A stretch of DNA of 64,000 bases, from contig CM041294.1 of NCBI GenBank assembly GCA_023052935.1, positions 22,840,635 through 22,904,634 of the forward strand. The letters are read 5' to 3'. How positions within the stretch are numbered: the first letter of the stretch is position 1; the number at the start of each line of letters is the position of its first letter. The stretch comes from Piezodorus guildinii. Taxonomy: Eukaryota > Arthropoda > Insecta > Hemiptera > Pentatomidae. Below the pieces are notes generated by a model. It saw nothing but the letters and a program-made list of their open reading frames with translations, had not been told where the DNA came from and did not search any database. The position numbers and the translations under genes were made by a program. Positions 39,601 to 55,000 of this stretch are shown here, piece by piece.

Positions 39601-42600
39601 CATCTGCCGTAAAGCACACATCTATTAATGACTATAAACCCTGTAACAGGTATGGTTTGTTAGGTTGTAGATATGGTGTCGAGTACAACAAAGGCAGTGA
39701 CCCTAGCAATTGGCGATGGAGCCAATGATGTAGCAATGATCCAGAAAGCTCATGTTGGCGTTGGAATTTCAGGTGTAGAAGGCCTTCAAGCCGCTTGTGC
39801 TTCTGATTATTCAATAGCGCAGGTAAATTTTTTATTTCTTGTAATAGTACATATAGTATTAGCAAAAACAATTTTAGAAACATTGAGGAAGGAGTTTTAC
39901 AATTAAAATACCTGTTAAAGAAATGCATGATCCGTTTTAAATGAAATGATATGAAAATAAATTTTATTCTGGAACGAATAGTCAGTCTCCTAAGAATAAC
40001 AAAAATGTTCAAAATAAATGATAATTATCTGGTACTTTAAGACTTCAATACAGTAAATAGATCAGACTTTGTAACGACTCATTTTCATCTATTGCTTTAA
40101 ATATTACATATGTTTGAAAGTTTATAGTTAAAGAAATAAAGACATAATTGATGTTTTAAAGTAATACATGATAAGGAATATAGAATCCCTAAATAAGGTA
40201 GCATGGATGACAAGAGATTTTTAGAAGTTTTTGAGATTATTCTCACATCTGTGAGAAGGCATTTACAAATTTATGGATCGTAATCTTGTGTTTAATGAAT
40301 AGACAGAGGATTTTTAAAGCTATTCTGTTATAATAATAATAATAATAGGCTTACCGAACCCGAAGGTTCGATGCCGATACCACCAAATTCCGCTTACACA
40401 GGTTCCAATGATCACCGTTCAAGCCCATGCCCCCAAGAAAAAAAGCTATTCTGTTAGTTTGATAAAATTTTATGTTTGTTTAAGATGCCCCTTCCCTCCC
40501 CCATAATCATAACGAATCTGGAAGAATATTTAATACAGCTTAAAACCTGTTTTAAAGTATTGCCTACTAAAATCCTTTTTCACTATTTTCTGTTCTTTTT
40601 ACTTTCGCTTACCTATATATGAAATATATAGTAAGAGAAATTATTGCGATCGTGATAATTTTTAATTTCAGTTTTCAGCAGAAATATGCGTTTTAGGGTC
40701 CTCAGTGTTCTAATAACCAAGTCGTGAAAACAGGCCTATGTGTGTGACTTTTTCAATAAAATCAGCTGACCAGAAGTTGTAGTTTATACCATTCATTTTG
40801 TACTTTTTTACGATTTTCTCAAAGATGGCTCTAACGATTTTGATTAAACTCGCTAGATGGATGTAAAATTCAATAGACTTCAATTTGATGTAGGTTTCAT
40901 TTTCATTGAAATAGTCTGGCAGGGCTTCTTCGAAAGTATTGGGTTGATGCAAAATTAATGCAGGTTTTTAGTAGGTATTGTAAATACGCCATATCTTTAC
41001 TTTAACCATATATATTTAATCAAAATAATTTCCATCTGAATCAATGCACTTTTGCCAACGTTCAACAAGCTTTCTTATTCCACCAGAAAAAAAATCCGAA
41101 TCCCTGGACTCAATGAAATCACGAAAAGAATTTTCAATGTCGTCCTGGTTTTGAAAATTTTTCTCCCTCAAAAAGTTGTCCAGATGCCTGAAAAAGTGGA
41201 AGTCTGTAGGAGAGAGGTCAGGTGAATAAGGCGGATGTTGGAGAACTTCGTAGCCCAACTCGTGCAGTCGTCGAAGCGTTGGTTGTGCAACGTGTGGTCT
41301 GGCGTTATCGTGGAGCAGGATCGGCCCCTTCCGATTCATCAATGCTGGGCAAAGACGTTGCAATTTTTGAGTTCCGAGTTCCGCCGCCATTTCTCGTGTG
41401 GTTTTGGTTGGGTCTTCTTCCACTTTTGACCTCAGCTGGTCGTTGTCCAGAGCAAGATGACGGCCCCGACCTTCCTTGTCTTCGAGGTCGAAATCTCCTC
41501 TGCGAAACTTCTGGAACCAACGCTGCACCGTGCACTCATTAATAGCCCCCTGACCCCACACTTCATTAATATTACGAGCCGTTTGCGCAGCGCTGCGCCC
41601 TAATTTAAATTCGTAAAAATAAATTTGACGAAAATCGCACTTTGACATTTTCGATTCAAGACCTTTGAACACACTGAACAAAACGATTTTACTAAACAAA
41701 TTCATGGTGAAAGAGAGGGTATTAGATAAGGTTTGTTTTGGTATAATAATGATCAATGTTAGGATTAGCTTTGTTTACACAATTGGAATTAAGATATTGC
41801 AATAGAGGAAACCTGCATTAATTTTGCATCAACCCAATACCTTTAATTTTGTGCATTTCAAAAAATTAAGTATATCATATTGTTAGCATTGACACATAAC
41901 GGCTAAATATGCAAGTGTAATGCATTTGACTAACAACTAGTGGAGAAAAGTGCAAACATTGTTTTTTATGTGATTTTTGTGTTTATTTAAAAATCCTTAA
42001 ATTTATTTTAACAACTCAGGTAAGTGAAAGTCGTGTGTTGCTCTCACCAGATTTAATACATGAAAATAAATAATTTTAGAAGAATTTTTAGTTAATTGGA
42101 TAAAATAAACTAGACATTTCATAGATACTTCTCACATAGTTTGTAATTAGGAGAGACTTATCATAAAAAGTTATATCATGAGCGAGAGGCTGTGATATAT
42201 TCCGTGGGACCCTCACTAAATAAATTTCAAACTGTCCTGGATGGATTTGAACCAATACCATGTAACTTTTTAGGTCGGTAAGGAACTATGAAGGCGAGGA
42301 CGTAGCTATGTGGCTAGCACGCTAGTCTACCTCGCCAAAGGTTATGAGTAGGAATCTTAAGTCCTAGGAGAATTTTTTCAGGCATGTAATTAAAAGGGGA
42401 TTCACTCACAGCCTCTCCCCCTGGTATGTGAGGCCCGCCAGCGAAAAGATGGCCACTCACAAAAATAGGCTTATAGAATGATGACCCCACCCTATAAAAT
42501 ATCACCAAGAATAGTAAGTGTATTCTCCTAGCGTATTACCCTGCATGCAGCCAAGGGAAGAGGAAAAAAAATAAAGAAAAAAAGGCTATGTCTGAAATCA

Positions 42601-45600
42601 TTCGCCCACCACAACCTTAGCAGGAACTATATAATACCATGTTTAGGTATGAGGTAACAATAGTTCTTCTGAAAGTTTATTACGATAAAAGGGATATTAT
42701 CCTTTAATAGTCACTTATCGTCTTTAGGCCTTCACTCTCTGAGTAGTTGTGCTTCCTATGAACTTATTTCTGTACAAGACTAAATCAATTGGAATGACAA
42801 AAATAAATGTCATTAGAAGAAATCTTGTGCTTTGTTTATTAATGCTTGATAGGGATTGTTTTCTTTCAAAAAGAATAGGAAGAAATCTTTAAAACTTTAG
42901 AAACTTTTTATTTTTAATTGAATTTAAACTCTATTATTTTTCAAAATGTTATTTTAAGGTGAATTTTTATATGTTAAGTATGTGTCAGCTTCATTTCAGA
43001 ATCCTCAATACTTGATAGTAATTCACTTAATTTTTTTATCTTCTATGGATTAAGTCTTAACACCCATTAGTCATAATCTCACACCTAGGGTTAATGATGT
43101 GAGAACCTGATATTTCAAGTGGTTGGCAACAAAGCTATTAGATATTAGGTGTGATGGTAACTACACGGTACAAATTGTATAAACAACCATGGATTGCCTT
43201 TTTTATCGTTAAAATTTTAGTACATATACTTATCCATGAACAACTAATTCCTTCTGATGTAGTTTAAATGATATCTTCTTATTTCTAGTTTCGTTTCCTG
43301 TTAAAACTGCTGTTTGTCCATGGAGCTTGGAATTACAGTCGAATGTGTAAGCTTATACTTTACAGTTTTTACAAGAATATCTGTTTATATGTCATGGAGT
43401 TGTGGTTCGCTATATATTCTGGATGGTCTGGCCAAATTTTGTTCGAAAGGTGGACAATCGGTCTTTATAATGTGGTAAGTATAGATTTTGATTATGTTTA
43501 TAAGTTAAAACATTTTTGTGGATGTAATTAGTTGACCGTTGAGAATTACTGGAAGGAATTAGTCCGGGTGGCGGTCATTAAATGAAACAACTAAATAGTT
43601 TCATTTAATGACCGCCACCCGGACTAATTCCTTCCAGTAAAAACATTTTTACTGGTGTTATTAAAGTATTCACCTCTCACTGCATGAGCAGGAGATAAGG
43701 ATGGATTATGATGATGTAATGAAAGCATAGTTTAAGTTTTTTTCGATATCCCATTATATCTAATAAATTTAAAACAACAAAAATGTTTTTAACGTACGTA
43801 TTGTCATCAAAGAAAATATCTGTTGTGCCATTTTGTTGATTTTTTTAAATTTTTTTATTTGGTTAATATTGTTGGCACCAATATCCAACAACCAGCAACT
43901 ATTAAAATCAAGTCAATTTATGAAATTTACTAATTAGTCAGCAATGAAACGAAAAATAGATGCTATGAAAAATACTCATGCTTCTTATAAAGATATTGTA
44001 CATTTTTTCGTAATGATGGTTCATTTTTTATTTCAATTTTATAGAAGCAATCAATTATCTCAATTTATATATTTATAAATATGTTAATTTTATGCATATA
44101 ATAATAATAGATATGTTATGTAAAATAAAGAATCTCTACTCTTATTTTATAATTATATTCCGAATTGTTCTAAATCAAAATACATTTTCGACCTGCTTTA
44201 TTAATAATGATTTCTTAAAGACCACTTCTGGTTCAATAACTTCTTCTAGTTTTACCATTTGATATCTATATTTTACAATAAAATTATAAATAGCTACACA
44301 ACTGTGGAAAATAGGAACGCCTGCATTATTAATATAAAGTTTTCATTTTTAGTTATTTACAGCTGCTCCGCCATTGGCAATAGGTCTGTTTGACAAAGTT
44401 TGTTCATCTGACACAATGCTCCGTTATCCAAAACTTTATGGGCATCGAGATCACAGTTTTGGTGTTAATATTTTTTGGTTATGGATTGGAAACGCTTTAG
44501 TTCATTCCATTCTACTTTTTTGGCTGCCTATGCTGAGTGTTCATCATGATATTATATGGCCTTCAGGAAAAGATGGAGGCTACTTAGTCCTAGGAAACAT
44601 TGTATATACAGTAAGTACTTTAAGAGTTGAAATATTTCCTTTTAATCATCTCAATATTTCTGAATTTAATATTATTTTCTTTTTCTTCTACTTTTCTAAA
44701 ATTGTTAATAGTATTTCTAAAGAAATCAGAACTTATTATTTTATTACCTTATTTTATTTAAATTTATTCAAACTATAATTGATTGGGAGGAATGATTCTT
44801 AATCTTTAATTGGCTCATCAATGCTTTGTGTATTCAATATAGTTTTACTTCATTATTTGTTTACTGATGGTGATTACTCTATTAAAGAAAAAGGTATCTG
44901 AATCGTGCATTTTAATACCATACTTATGATGGTGCATGATCATCAATAAATGTTTATTGCTGTCATTTTCCCTTTACAATTAACCACTTTCATTCTTAAA
45001 GAGCATACACTATTGTAACTTAATAAAAAATAATAACTTTTCATTTTAATTCATTCAAAATTACTAACATTACGCAATTAACTAATTTCAAAACGCAATT
45101 AACTTTGTATGTTCTTTTAGTATGTTGTTGTCACCGTCTGTTTGAAAGCTGGTTTACATATGAATTTTTGGACTGTTATCACTCACCTAGCCATTTGGGG
45201 GTCTATTTTGGCATGGTTTGCTCTCATAATTGTGTACAGGTAAAATAATTATTAAATATAATTATACTCAATTATGATATGTTATTCTTTCTAATCTGTG
45301 ACTTTATTCTTTATTCTAGCCATGTATGGCCAATTTTACCCATCGGACCAGTTATGACAGGAATGGATATAATGATTTATACATCTGTTGTCTTTTGGTG
45401 TGGATTAATATTTGTTCCTGTTGTCACTCTTCTTCCTGATCTAACTTTTGTTGTGTAATTAATTTTTTCATACCTTATATATTTATTTAGCATTAAGTTT
45501 TATTTGTTAAGTTCTTATTAAGGGAAAGAATCAGTCTTATTTATACCGTAGTTCTCTGATGGTGTTGTGATGCATGCAAAAAAAAAAAAAAGAACATCCT

Positions 45601-48600
45601 TTTTTTTTTTTTATAATTCATTTATTGAAATTTTCAACTGTATGTTCATACATCAAGTAAATAGGCTACAATGATAATACACATGAAAAAAAACATGAAG
45701 AGAAACTGCCCATTGGCAGCACTCTAGTAGTGAATCTACACAAGAAGGTCTCGAGGCCATTTTCTTTTCAGACGCCTCGGCAGATTGTCAGGAATTGAAG
45801 TGGAAGCAAGGATTGAAACTAGTGGATTGGAGTGGGAGTGGAGTTTTTCATGGAAGGAGTGATACCTGGTACAGGCCAAATCAGCAACATATGGAACATT
45901 AAGGTCTTTGTGGATGATTTTGTTGGTGACAAAGTAAGGAGCGTTAAGGATTTTGCGAAGGATTTTGGATTGTAAGGATTTGATACGGGAAGAGTTTGAT
46001 GGTTTAGTAGAGCCCCAAAGCTCAACTCCGTAAGTCCAGATAGGCCTTATGATTGTTATGTTTAATTAGTCTTTTGTAGTAAAGAGAAAGGTTAGAGCGT
46101 CTGTCAAGTAAACGTTGAAGTAACCGAAATCGGCGAGCAGTCTCTTGTCTTTTCAGTCTTGTATGCGGATTCCATGTAAGACGTTTGTCAAGCAGGAGGC
46201 CTAAATAACGGATCTGTTCAACAGGGACAAGCGGAATATCATTAAAGGACACTGTAGGGCAGGATGTCAAAGGTTTACGACGAAGGGTAAAGGTAATCTG
46301 GTGGGATTTATTGGAGTTGATTTTAATTCTCCAATTCTGACACCATACCTCAAGGTCTCTGATGTGGTATTGGAGGTTTTGAGAGGCAATACTAGGATCG
46401 TTATTAACTGATAGCACGCAAGTGTCATCGGCATGGTAGAAAGGAATGTGTTAGGATGGGTTGGGATATCAGCTGTATAGACTGTGTAGAGAATGGGTCC
46501 TAGGATACTGCCTTGAGGAACACCAGCAGACTGAGTAAAAGTGGATGAATGGGAACTATTGTTGATTTTAAAGGTTCTATCAGAGAGGTAGGACTGGAGG
46601 ATGAAAAAACATCCTTAAAAATTATTTTAACAGCACACCATAGTTTATTAATAATCCGCATTAAGTTTTGTGTAGTTATGAATTTTTCATGACAACAAAT
46701 AGAAACATTTGTATAAGTTACCACTTTGGCCCTATATTGTGCCTATATACTGGGCCTTTCATATTCCACAGGAATATCCATGAAGCCTTTTCTTAAAAAT
46801 AGACCTGTGCCATCTCAATTCACTTATTCTCCACAGTCTTAATTTTGAAACCTAATTTTTCCAGTCACTTTTGTTGTTGTTATTTTATTACTTCTTTTTT
46901 ATTGTAAAGTGATATTATAGTAAAATAAACATATTTAATATGTTTTTTAGGGTTCAAAGGACGATATTCAAATCATTAACAGAAGCTGTAAGGGAAAGTG
47001 AGATAAAGAAAAAAGATCCGTCCGCAATGTTAATTGAGAGCAAGCCATCGTAAGTATTTAGTTTTATTTTAGCACAATGTTAGCTATCTGTCAGTTCATT
47101 CTTTACAATGTTTTTTCTTTTTATAGCACTGTTAATTTATTTTTTGCATGGCTTGATCTGCTATTTAACTTTTATTAATATGGCCTATTTCCAGTATTTT
47201 TTTAAATAATTTTAATCATTAAATATTGAGATAGTTTTTTAACTATGATTTGGTATATTTTTGGTTTTGCATTGCCTATGACTGGAAATAGGATTTATAC
47301 TCTCTAATTTAGTTTGGGATTAAGGGTAATGGTTTTTGTAGTTTCCATTCTGTGCTCAGCCATTAACAAGATCATTATATGAATAGTTTTGTCTTGAAAA
47401 AATGTTTTTGAAGATTGATTTCTAATTGTTCTGAATAATTTAAGTATTTTGAAGGTGTTTATTGCCTTTTTGATGAAATTAATTTTATTCAAATGACTAA
47501 ATTAGATCAGGATTCTATTAAGTATATCAGATTGTCTCTCAAACAATGGAGTCACTTTCCTCCTATTCTATCATCTATCCGAGTAATTTGGTTGAATCTT
47601 GCTGTTAGGAATTGAGAATGGAAAACTTTCTTCAAAAAGTGAGTTTTTTTCCTTCAAGGTTTTTTATTAAATAATTTATTTTTGCTAGGCATTAATTAAT
47701 AAATTTTGGCACACTAGTAGATATCTATTTTACGCTTTAGTCATTCCCTGGTGATGTTTTAAACCTTTCCCGCTCTCCCTAAGTATTTTAAATGCTTCAT
47801 GTTCTAATTGTTTGGTTTTGCATCTTCCATTTTTTTTTTTTTTCTCATGTATAGCATTCACTCATTAACAAATTAACAAAAAAATGACAATTAATACTCA
47901 CATTTTTAGTCTAATAAGATTGAGACAAATAATTGAATTAGATAAAGTAAATTATAGGAAGCAGTGGTAAATATAGGAACATACACATTCAATTAATTTT
48001 ACATAGCATTTATGCTAGGTATCTTTTAAACTCAGAAATGAGTGTCTGGCAATTATAAAGTGTTGATATTATAAAAATTTATATTGAAATTTTTTGAACT
48101 GTCTAAATTTTCCTTTTAGAACATATCTAGATGCTACCTCATTTGTCTGATTACTAATTCGGAAGTTTAGTTAGTATTTTTTTTTTTTTCTTTATCACAG
48201 ACTAAACAGAAAGTAAAATTAATTTTCCACTCAATAAAAACATTTTCTTTTAATGAACAATAACTGATCTTTAATTGATAATTTCATGATTGTGACTTTA
48301 AATAAATGTGTTGGTATTTTACATATTGATGGTATTATATAATTTATTCCAAATATATTACTGATTTTCATAACTGGAATTTATCTAGGCATTATTTTTA
48401 TATAAGCTTATATAACCGTCAGAAGCTATATAACATCATGATTGAACAGGGAATACCTAGAAAGTTAGTAAACCTAGTAGAGATATGTTTGTCGGAAACA
48501 TTCCATAAAGTTAGAATCGGTCATAATTACTCCGAGAGATTTGAGGTGCGATCGGGTTTGAAACAGGGTAACTTCCTTTCACCTGTGTTATTTAATATAG

Positions 48601-51600
48601 CTTTAGAATATGTCATAGAAAAGGTGATGTGTACCAAGAAAGGTTTAAATATGGGAGACAGGATTCCGGTGTTAGGGTATGCCGATGATTTGGTACTGCT
48701 AGGTGAAGACACGGAAACCATACAACTAAATATAAATGTGTTAATAAAAACCGGGAAAGAAATAGGACTCGAATTAAATACCGATAAGACGAAATAAGTG
48801 ATTAGTAGCAGAGACGGTGTCGATCTTGGTAATATTGATATATCAGGGCATACTTTTGAACACGTAGAGAAATTCAAGTATTTAGGTTCAATGATAACAA
48901 GAAAAAAATTAAATCCAGGAAGAAATAAAGTCCCCGTTAAAGGTGGGAAATGAGTGTTATTATTAAGTTGCTAAGTTACTTAGATAGCGGCTTCTATCTG
49001 AAAACTTAAAGGTTAGAATTTATAAAACTATTATTCTTCTGACGGTCCTTTACGTATGTGAAACCTGGCCACTTACTTTGAAGGATGAACAGCGGCTCAG
49101 GGTTTTAGAAAAAAAGGTACTGCGTAAAGTATTTGGTCCGAAGAGAGATGAGGCCACTGGGGAGTTTAGAAGGTAGCACAACACGGAGTTGCGGAACTTG
49201 TATCCTGTAAATATAATTAAGTTAATAGCATCACGGAGACTCACACGTATCACGGAGACACGGAGTAAAGTTGTTAGGCTCAGTGAGGAACGGATTCTGA
49301 GAAAGTTGGTATTCGCTGATCCGACTGGTAGGCGTCCAAAAGGAAGCGTCGATGGGAAGATTGCGTTAAGGCTGATCTGAGAAGCTTGGGCTTGAATGGT
49401 GAACATTGGGCAAGTCTGTGCATGCAGAGTTTGATGGTATCGGCTTCGAACCTTTGGGTTCCGTAAACCTATTATTATTATTTTTATAAACCACAAGCAA
49501 AGTGAGTTTGGAAATGATAGCAATTAATTAAGTTACAGTGGAAAGAGAATCAATAGTGATCAATGATCATTGTTGCCAAATATACCATAACTTGATAAAA
49601 TATGATAATACAAAATTTCTTTACTATACCATATTCTGTTACTTCCTACTCAATCAATTTTATAGAAGTGATTTTCTCATTCTTATATTATTTAATATTA
49701 TCATCTCACCCAATATTTTAGGATTCTTTCTCATTTTTGCGATATTTTATTTATCTGTTTTTTTAAATTATGTTTAGTTAGTTTAATTTTTTGGCCAATC
49801 GCCATCTAGCCAACTTATATTGTTAACTTAACAATATCACAATATACTTATACTCTATTAGAAGTGAACATGGCCTGCTTTTTGGCGCTTGAGGATAAAC
49901 AATTAACCTGGTGTCATCATCATAACCTTGACACATGCAGATAAATTTTTAATAATATTATGTTTTAGAACTAATGTATAAGATATTAGCTTTGGTGTGT
50001 TGATACTATTGTTCATAAGCATTATATGCAGTATTGTCCAAAAGGTTAGTATCTCCAACATAAGACTTTTTCTGATTTATTATGCCGTGTTATCATAATT
50101 ATTATACTAATTCATTTATTAAATGATATGGTATAATTATAACACTTCAGTTACTGTCGAGTTTTTCTGGAGTGGAAAAGTAAATTTTATTTACGATTGT
50201 GCTCTCTGGGACAGATTTCTCTCCATTTCTAGCAAGCTTTAAATGTAAATTCAAACCATTTTATTACTTATTAATGACCATAATGACATTTTTGTTTCTT
50301 AATTCAAGAAAAAATGATAACCTCAGTTAATTTCAGTATCCATGGAATAATTTATTGAATATCTCATAAATAAATTATATTTATATTTCCCTTCCTCTTC
50401 GCCTCTCCCCCACATCACTCTGATCTCTTATCAGTTCATACGTATATTCAACATACAGGGAATATTTTTGCCGTGTTACATTTTTTTTATCATACTTCAT
50501 GGGAATAAACATTCTGTTTGGGAAACAATTATTTTTTCATGTATTACCTATCTTGATTTTCATGCCTTTATCATTTTAGTAATCCTCATGGTAGATTTTT
50601 TCAGTTAGCAACATTTTTTATATAACTTCTCTGTTTTTTTATTATTGTTCATTTCTTTGCTCATTCTCCAGATGTTTAATGGGTTTTTTTAATTAAAACT
50701 GATGGAATTAAATGTAGTGAATGACTATTTGGATACAAATTTATAATCTCAAAAACAATCATGTTACTATACTTATTAAAGTGTAATGATAACTTTAGCC
50801 AAATACAAAATATAAAGGCATATGACCTAGTATTGGGTTGATGCAAAATTAATGCAGGTTTTTAGTAGGTATTGTAAATACGCCATATCTTTACTTTAAC
50901 CATATATATTTAATCAAAATAATTTCCATCTGAATCAATGCACTTTTGCCAACGTTCAACAAGCTTTCTTATTCCACCAGAAAAAAAATCCGAATCCCTG
51001 GACTCAATGAATTCACGAAAAGAATTTTCAATGTCGTCCTGGTTTTGAAAATTTTTCTCCCTCAAAAAGTTGTCCAGATGCCTGAAAAAGTGGAAGTCTG
51101 TAGGAGAGAGGTCAGGTGAATAAGGCGGATGTTGGAGAACTTCGTAGCCCAACTCGTGCAGTCGTCGAAGCGTTGGTTGTGCAACGTGTGGTCTGGCGTT
51201 ATCGTGGAGCAGGATCGGCCCCTTCCGATTCATCAATGCTAGGCAAAGACGTTGCAATTTTTGAGTTCCGAGTTCCGCCGCCATTTCTCGTGTGGTTTTG
51301 GTTGGGTCTTCTTCCACTTTTGACCTCAGCTGGTCGTTGTCCAGAGCAAGATGACGGCCCCGACCTTCCTTGTCTTCGAGGTCGAAATCTCCTCTGCGAA
51401 ACTTCTGGAACCAACGCTGCACCGTGCACTCATTAATAGCCCCCTGACCCCACACTTCATTAATATTACGAGCCGTTTGCGCAGCGCTGCGCCCTAATTT
51501 AAATTCGTAAAAATAAATTTGACGAAAATCGCACTTTGACATTTTCGATTCAAGACCTTTGAACACACTGAACAAAACGATTTTACTAAACAAATTCATG

Positions 51601-52059
51601 GTGAAAGAGAGGGTATTAGATAAGGTTTGTTTTGGTATAATAATGATCAATGTTAGGATTGGCTTTGTTTACACAATTGGAATTAAGATATTGCAATAGA
51701 GGAAACCTGCATTAATTTTGCATCAACCCAATATAATTTGAATCTTGATGATATTGGTCTGTGTATTATTGATCTCTATCCTGAAAAGAAATGAATTTTC
51801 TTTGTGCACTGGCATTATATTCTATCCACACTTTCATTATTTAATCTTATATTTGATATTTGCTGGACCATTAAGGAATTTTTTTTTTTTTTTTTTTCAA
51901 GTTTACTATACACAATTAGCGTGGTCTTATAACTGTATGGCACTTATAGTTGAGTCCTGATGAATCTACAATGTTGCATTCTTCTATCTGTTGCAACTGA
52001 AACCTATGCATAATTTCTTAAATTATGGGAGTCACCTCGTTCTCATTGAATTTGAATGC

Positions 52060-52096
<37 letters not shown>

Positions 52097-55000
52097 CAGG
52101 AGCAGTCTACTGTAGTATTTCTTATAACTCTCTTAAATAGCTTTGGAAACTTATTCAGTTATAGATTTTGGCATTCCTAGATGGCTTTTCCAAAATTCAT
52201 TATGGGATTGTCTGCTGCTGTCCAAATTTCTCGAGCAGGCATCAATTCTGTCAAGTATTGCATATGGGTCATTTACTATTTCGTTGGTAGATTTTTTTGG
52301 GGGGGTAAATCATATTAATTATTCCTCTGAACCATTATATGTGGGTGAATCAAATATAAACGAGACTTATTTTTTAATTTTTACTTTGAACTCAAAGAAA
52401 ATTACACCTCATTTTTCTACATAGTCTCCTGATTTGGAAACACATTTTTCCCAGCGCATAGGTAATTTTCGAACCCCATGCTCATAGAATGAAGTAGGTT
52501 GTTTCTTCAGCCAATTGAGCACGTAGGCTTCAACCTCATCCGCACTGACAAATCTCTGATCTCCCAAAGCTTCTTGAGTGGGCCAAACGGGTGAAAGTCA
52601 CATGGTGATAAGTCTGGACTGTAGGAAGGGTGTTCCAGCGTTTCCCAGCCCAGTTGCTCCAATTTTTCTCTCGTCAGGGCCGCAGTATGCCGGCGAGCAT
52701 TGTCCTGAAGAACAATCACTTCTCTCATCGGTAGATCCCTTCTTTTGCGGCTATATGCAAGTCTGACTTCATGCAAAGATGCAGCAAGCCACGCTGGTCA
52801 AAAAACACGGAAGCCAAAACCTTCCCTGCTGACAGCCGTGACGTGGCTTTCACTGGTCCAGGTTCCCCTTTCAGTCTCCACTCCATACTCTCTTGTTTTG
52901 ATTCAGGGGTGTAATGGTGCACCCAAGTTCCATCACAGGTGATAATGTGAGTGAGAAATGAGGCTCCCTCGGCCTGAAATCTTGCAAGAAGACCTTCACA
53001 GACCTGTAAACGGTTCAGCTTCTGCTCAGCTGTGAGAAGTCGAGGAACCCACCTGGCACACACCTTACGAAACCCTATTTCCTCTGGAGTATGTGCTTCC
53101 ATAGCTTATCCCAACCTCACTTGCAATGGCACTGGTGGTTAGACGTCTGTCACCTTCAATAAGCTGTCGAACACGGCTGATATTGTCTGCTGTGATGCCG
53201 GAGCGGGGTCTGCGGCCATGGCCCTCCACAAACTATTTATGCCATGCAAACACTCTGTGAAAGTGTCTCTTCCCCGAACTGTACAGTCAACCTTCTCAAG
53301 ATTTCAGCCGGTTTTACACCTTCAGCAGCAAGAAATTTGATGATAATACGTTGCGCAATCGAGGGGGATACATCCTGCTCAGACATCATCAGAACAGTAA
53401 CTGGTGAGTTCGAGAGCATGTGCCCGCTTGCTTCCTCCACTCCTGGCATCCCTACCCTACACCTCTAAACGCAGGAACGTTCCAGCACCTTCACTGGGCT
53501 TCCAGGACAAAAAGTCTCGTTTATATTTGATTCACCCACGTATTATTAGATCCCTGAGACTGAGTGGACCCTATTTCAGGTCTAGTGTCATCATAAATAA
53601 CACTCCAGAGTCTGTGGAATCAAATACCTCATCGTCATTCTTAATCAGTGACGTTAATCACGACACTACCAAGGCAGGCACCTCTAATTTAATAATATTT
53701 AAAAATTATGTAATGTATACTCTTATACTTATACTGAAAGAGAATTATCCGTAAATGCTTTTCTAAAATAATTATTGTTTCTTTTAGCTGGCATCAAACA
53801 TTTTCTAATGTCTACAGTTGGGTTATAACATTAGATTGACTTTGAAGGAATTTTATATTGCTGCACTGTAACCCTTTGAATTCAATTAATACTCTTTTGA
53901 ACTGGAAAACTTAATAGCCGAACCTCAATCATTTACAAGGCCATTGCACGCTGCTTATAACTTGAGTTTTCAGTTTGAAGGAAAAATTTTAATTATTATT
54001 ACCTGCTTGTATGTAATTATTATCTAATAAAACTTTTTAATTATTGCCGTTTGTAGTATATTTTTTGCATGTAATTTGACAAGTTAATATTTATTGTAAA
54101 GAAGAAAATGTAATTTATTACCCTCAAAGACCGGTAGGGTTTTAGTAAATGGTCAAGAATACTTTCATAGATTTTTTTTTTCATTGATTAGGTTTAGGTT
54201 TAAACATTATTTGTGGATCTGATTATAGTATTGAATTCAATATAAGTCTATGATCCTATCTCTTATGATAAGACACTTTTATTAAAGCTTATAACTTTTT
54301 TTTTATCAAATGCAGTTTTTGTCTACCCTAATATTCACTCATAGTGTGTTACTTATTTATTTTTGTTTTCTGTAGTTAAGAAAGAAAATTTCTATATTCC
54401 GTTTTTCAAATTATATGAACATCTAATTTATTTATAAATAATATTTGGTTTTTACTTTGTATGCTCTTTTCCACATGCATCTTTACTCAAACTCATGTTT
54501 GTTCACCCAAACATTATACATAAAAAAAATTCATATTTTTTTTTACAATATTGATGTAGTTTACTGATGTTAGTTTATAAGTGCATTACATGTTCCTTCT
54601 ACATAATATTTTTTATTTAGCAATTTATTGTAGGTTTATGATTTATTATTCATGATTTGCTTATGTTATTATTACCAGTGAAATCTAGTTTTTCAAAAAT
54701 CATATTTTATGGAAAACACCAAGCTTGCCATTATTTTTCGCCATCATGATAATAGATAGAAGCCTATAGTGAAAAATTGGATGTTTTCATTAAATCTTTC
54801 TTTTATGTTTCAATACAAATATGTAATATTAAGTTTTGTTTTTCCTGGTTTTATGTATTTATTTTGGTATGTTTATTAATCTATAACCAGACAACGGCAT
54901 GTTTTTTATAACTTGTAAATGATGAAATTGTTAAATAACTCTTATTGATTTAAATCAAAAGCATTTCTTTTTGGACGATAAGATACTTTTGAGCCAAGTT

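Noticed and set aside
41222..41542. 106-residue + strand protein
   Set aside because: It is the antisense shadow of the mariner M1 transposase; the identical shadow at 51,116-51,436 has the same cause.
45452..45457. TAA as the stop codon of the flippase after exon 20
   Set aside because: A gtaatt donor overlaps it, and exons 21-23 continue in the correct phase with conserved tail motifs. A short isoform ending here cannot be excluded.
52143..52424. 93-residue frame in intron 21 as an extra exon
   Set aside because: It overlaps the start of mariner M3 and shows no similarity to the flippase or flanking splice sites in phase.
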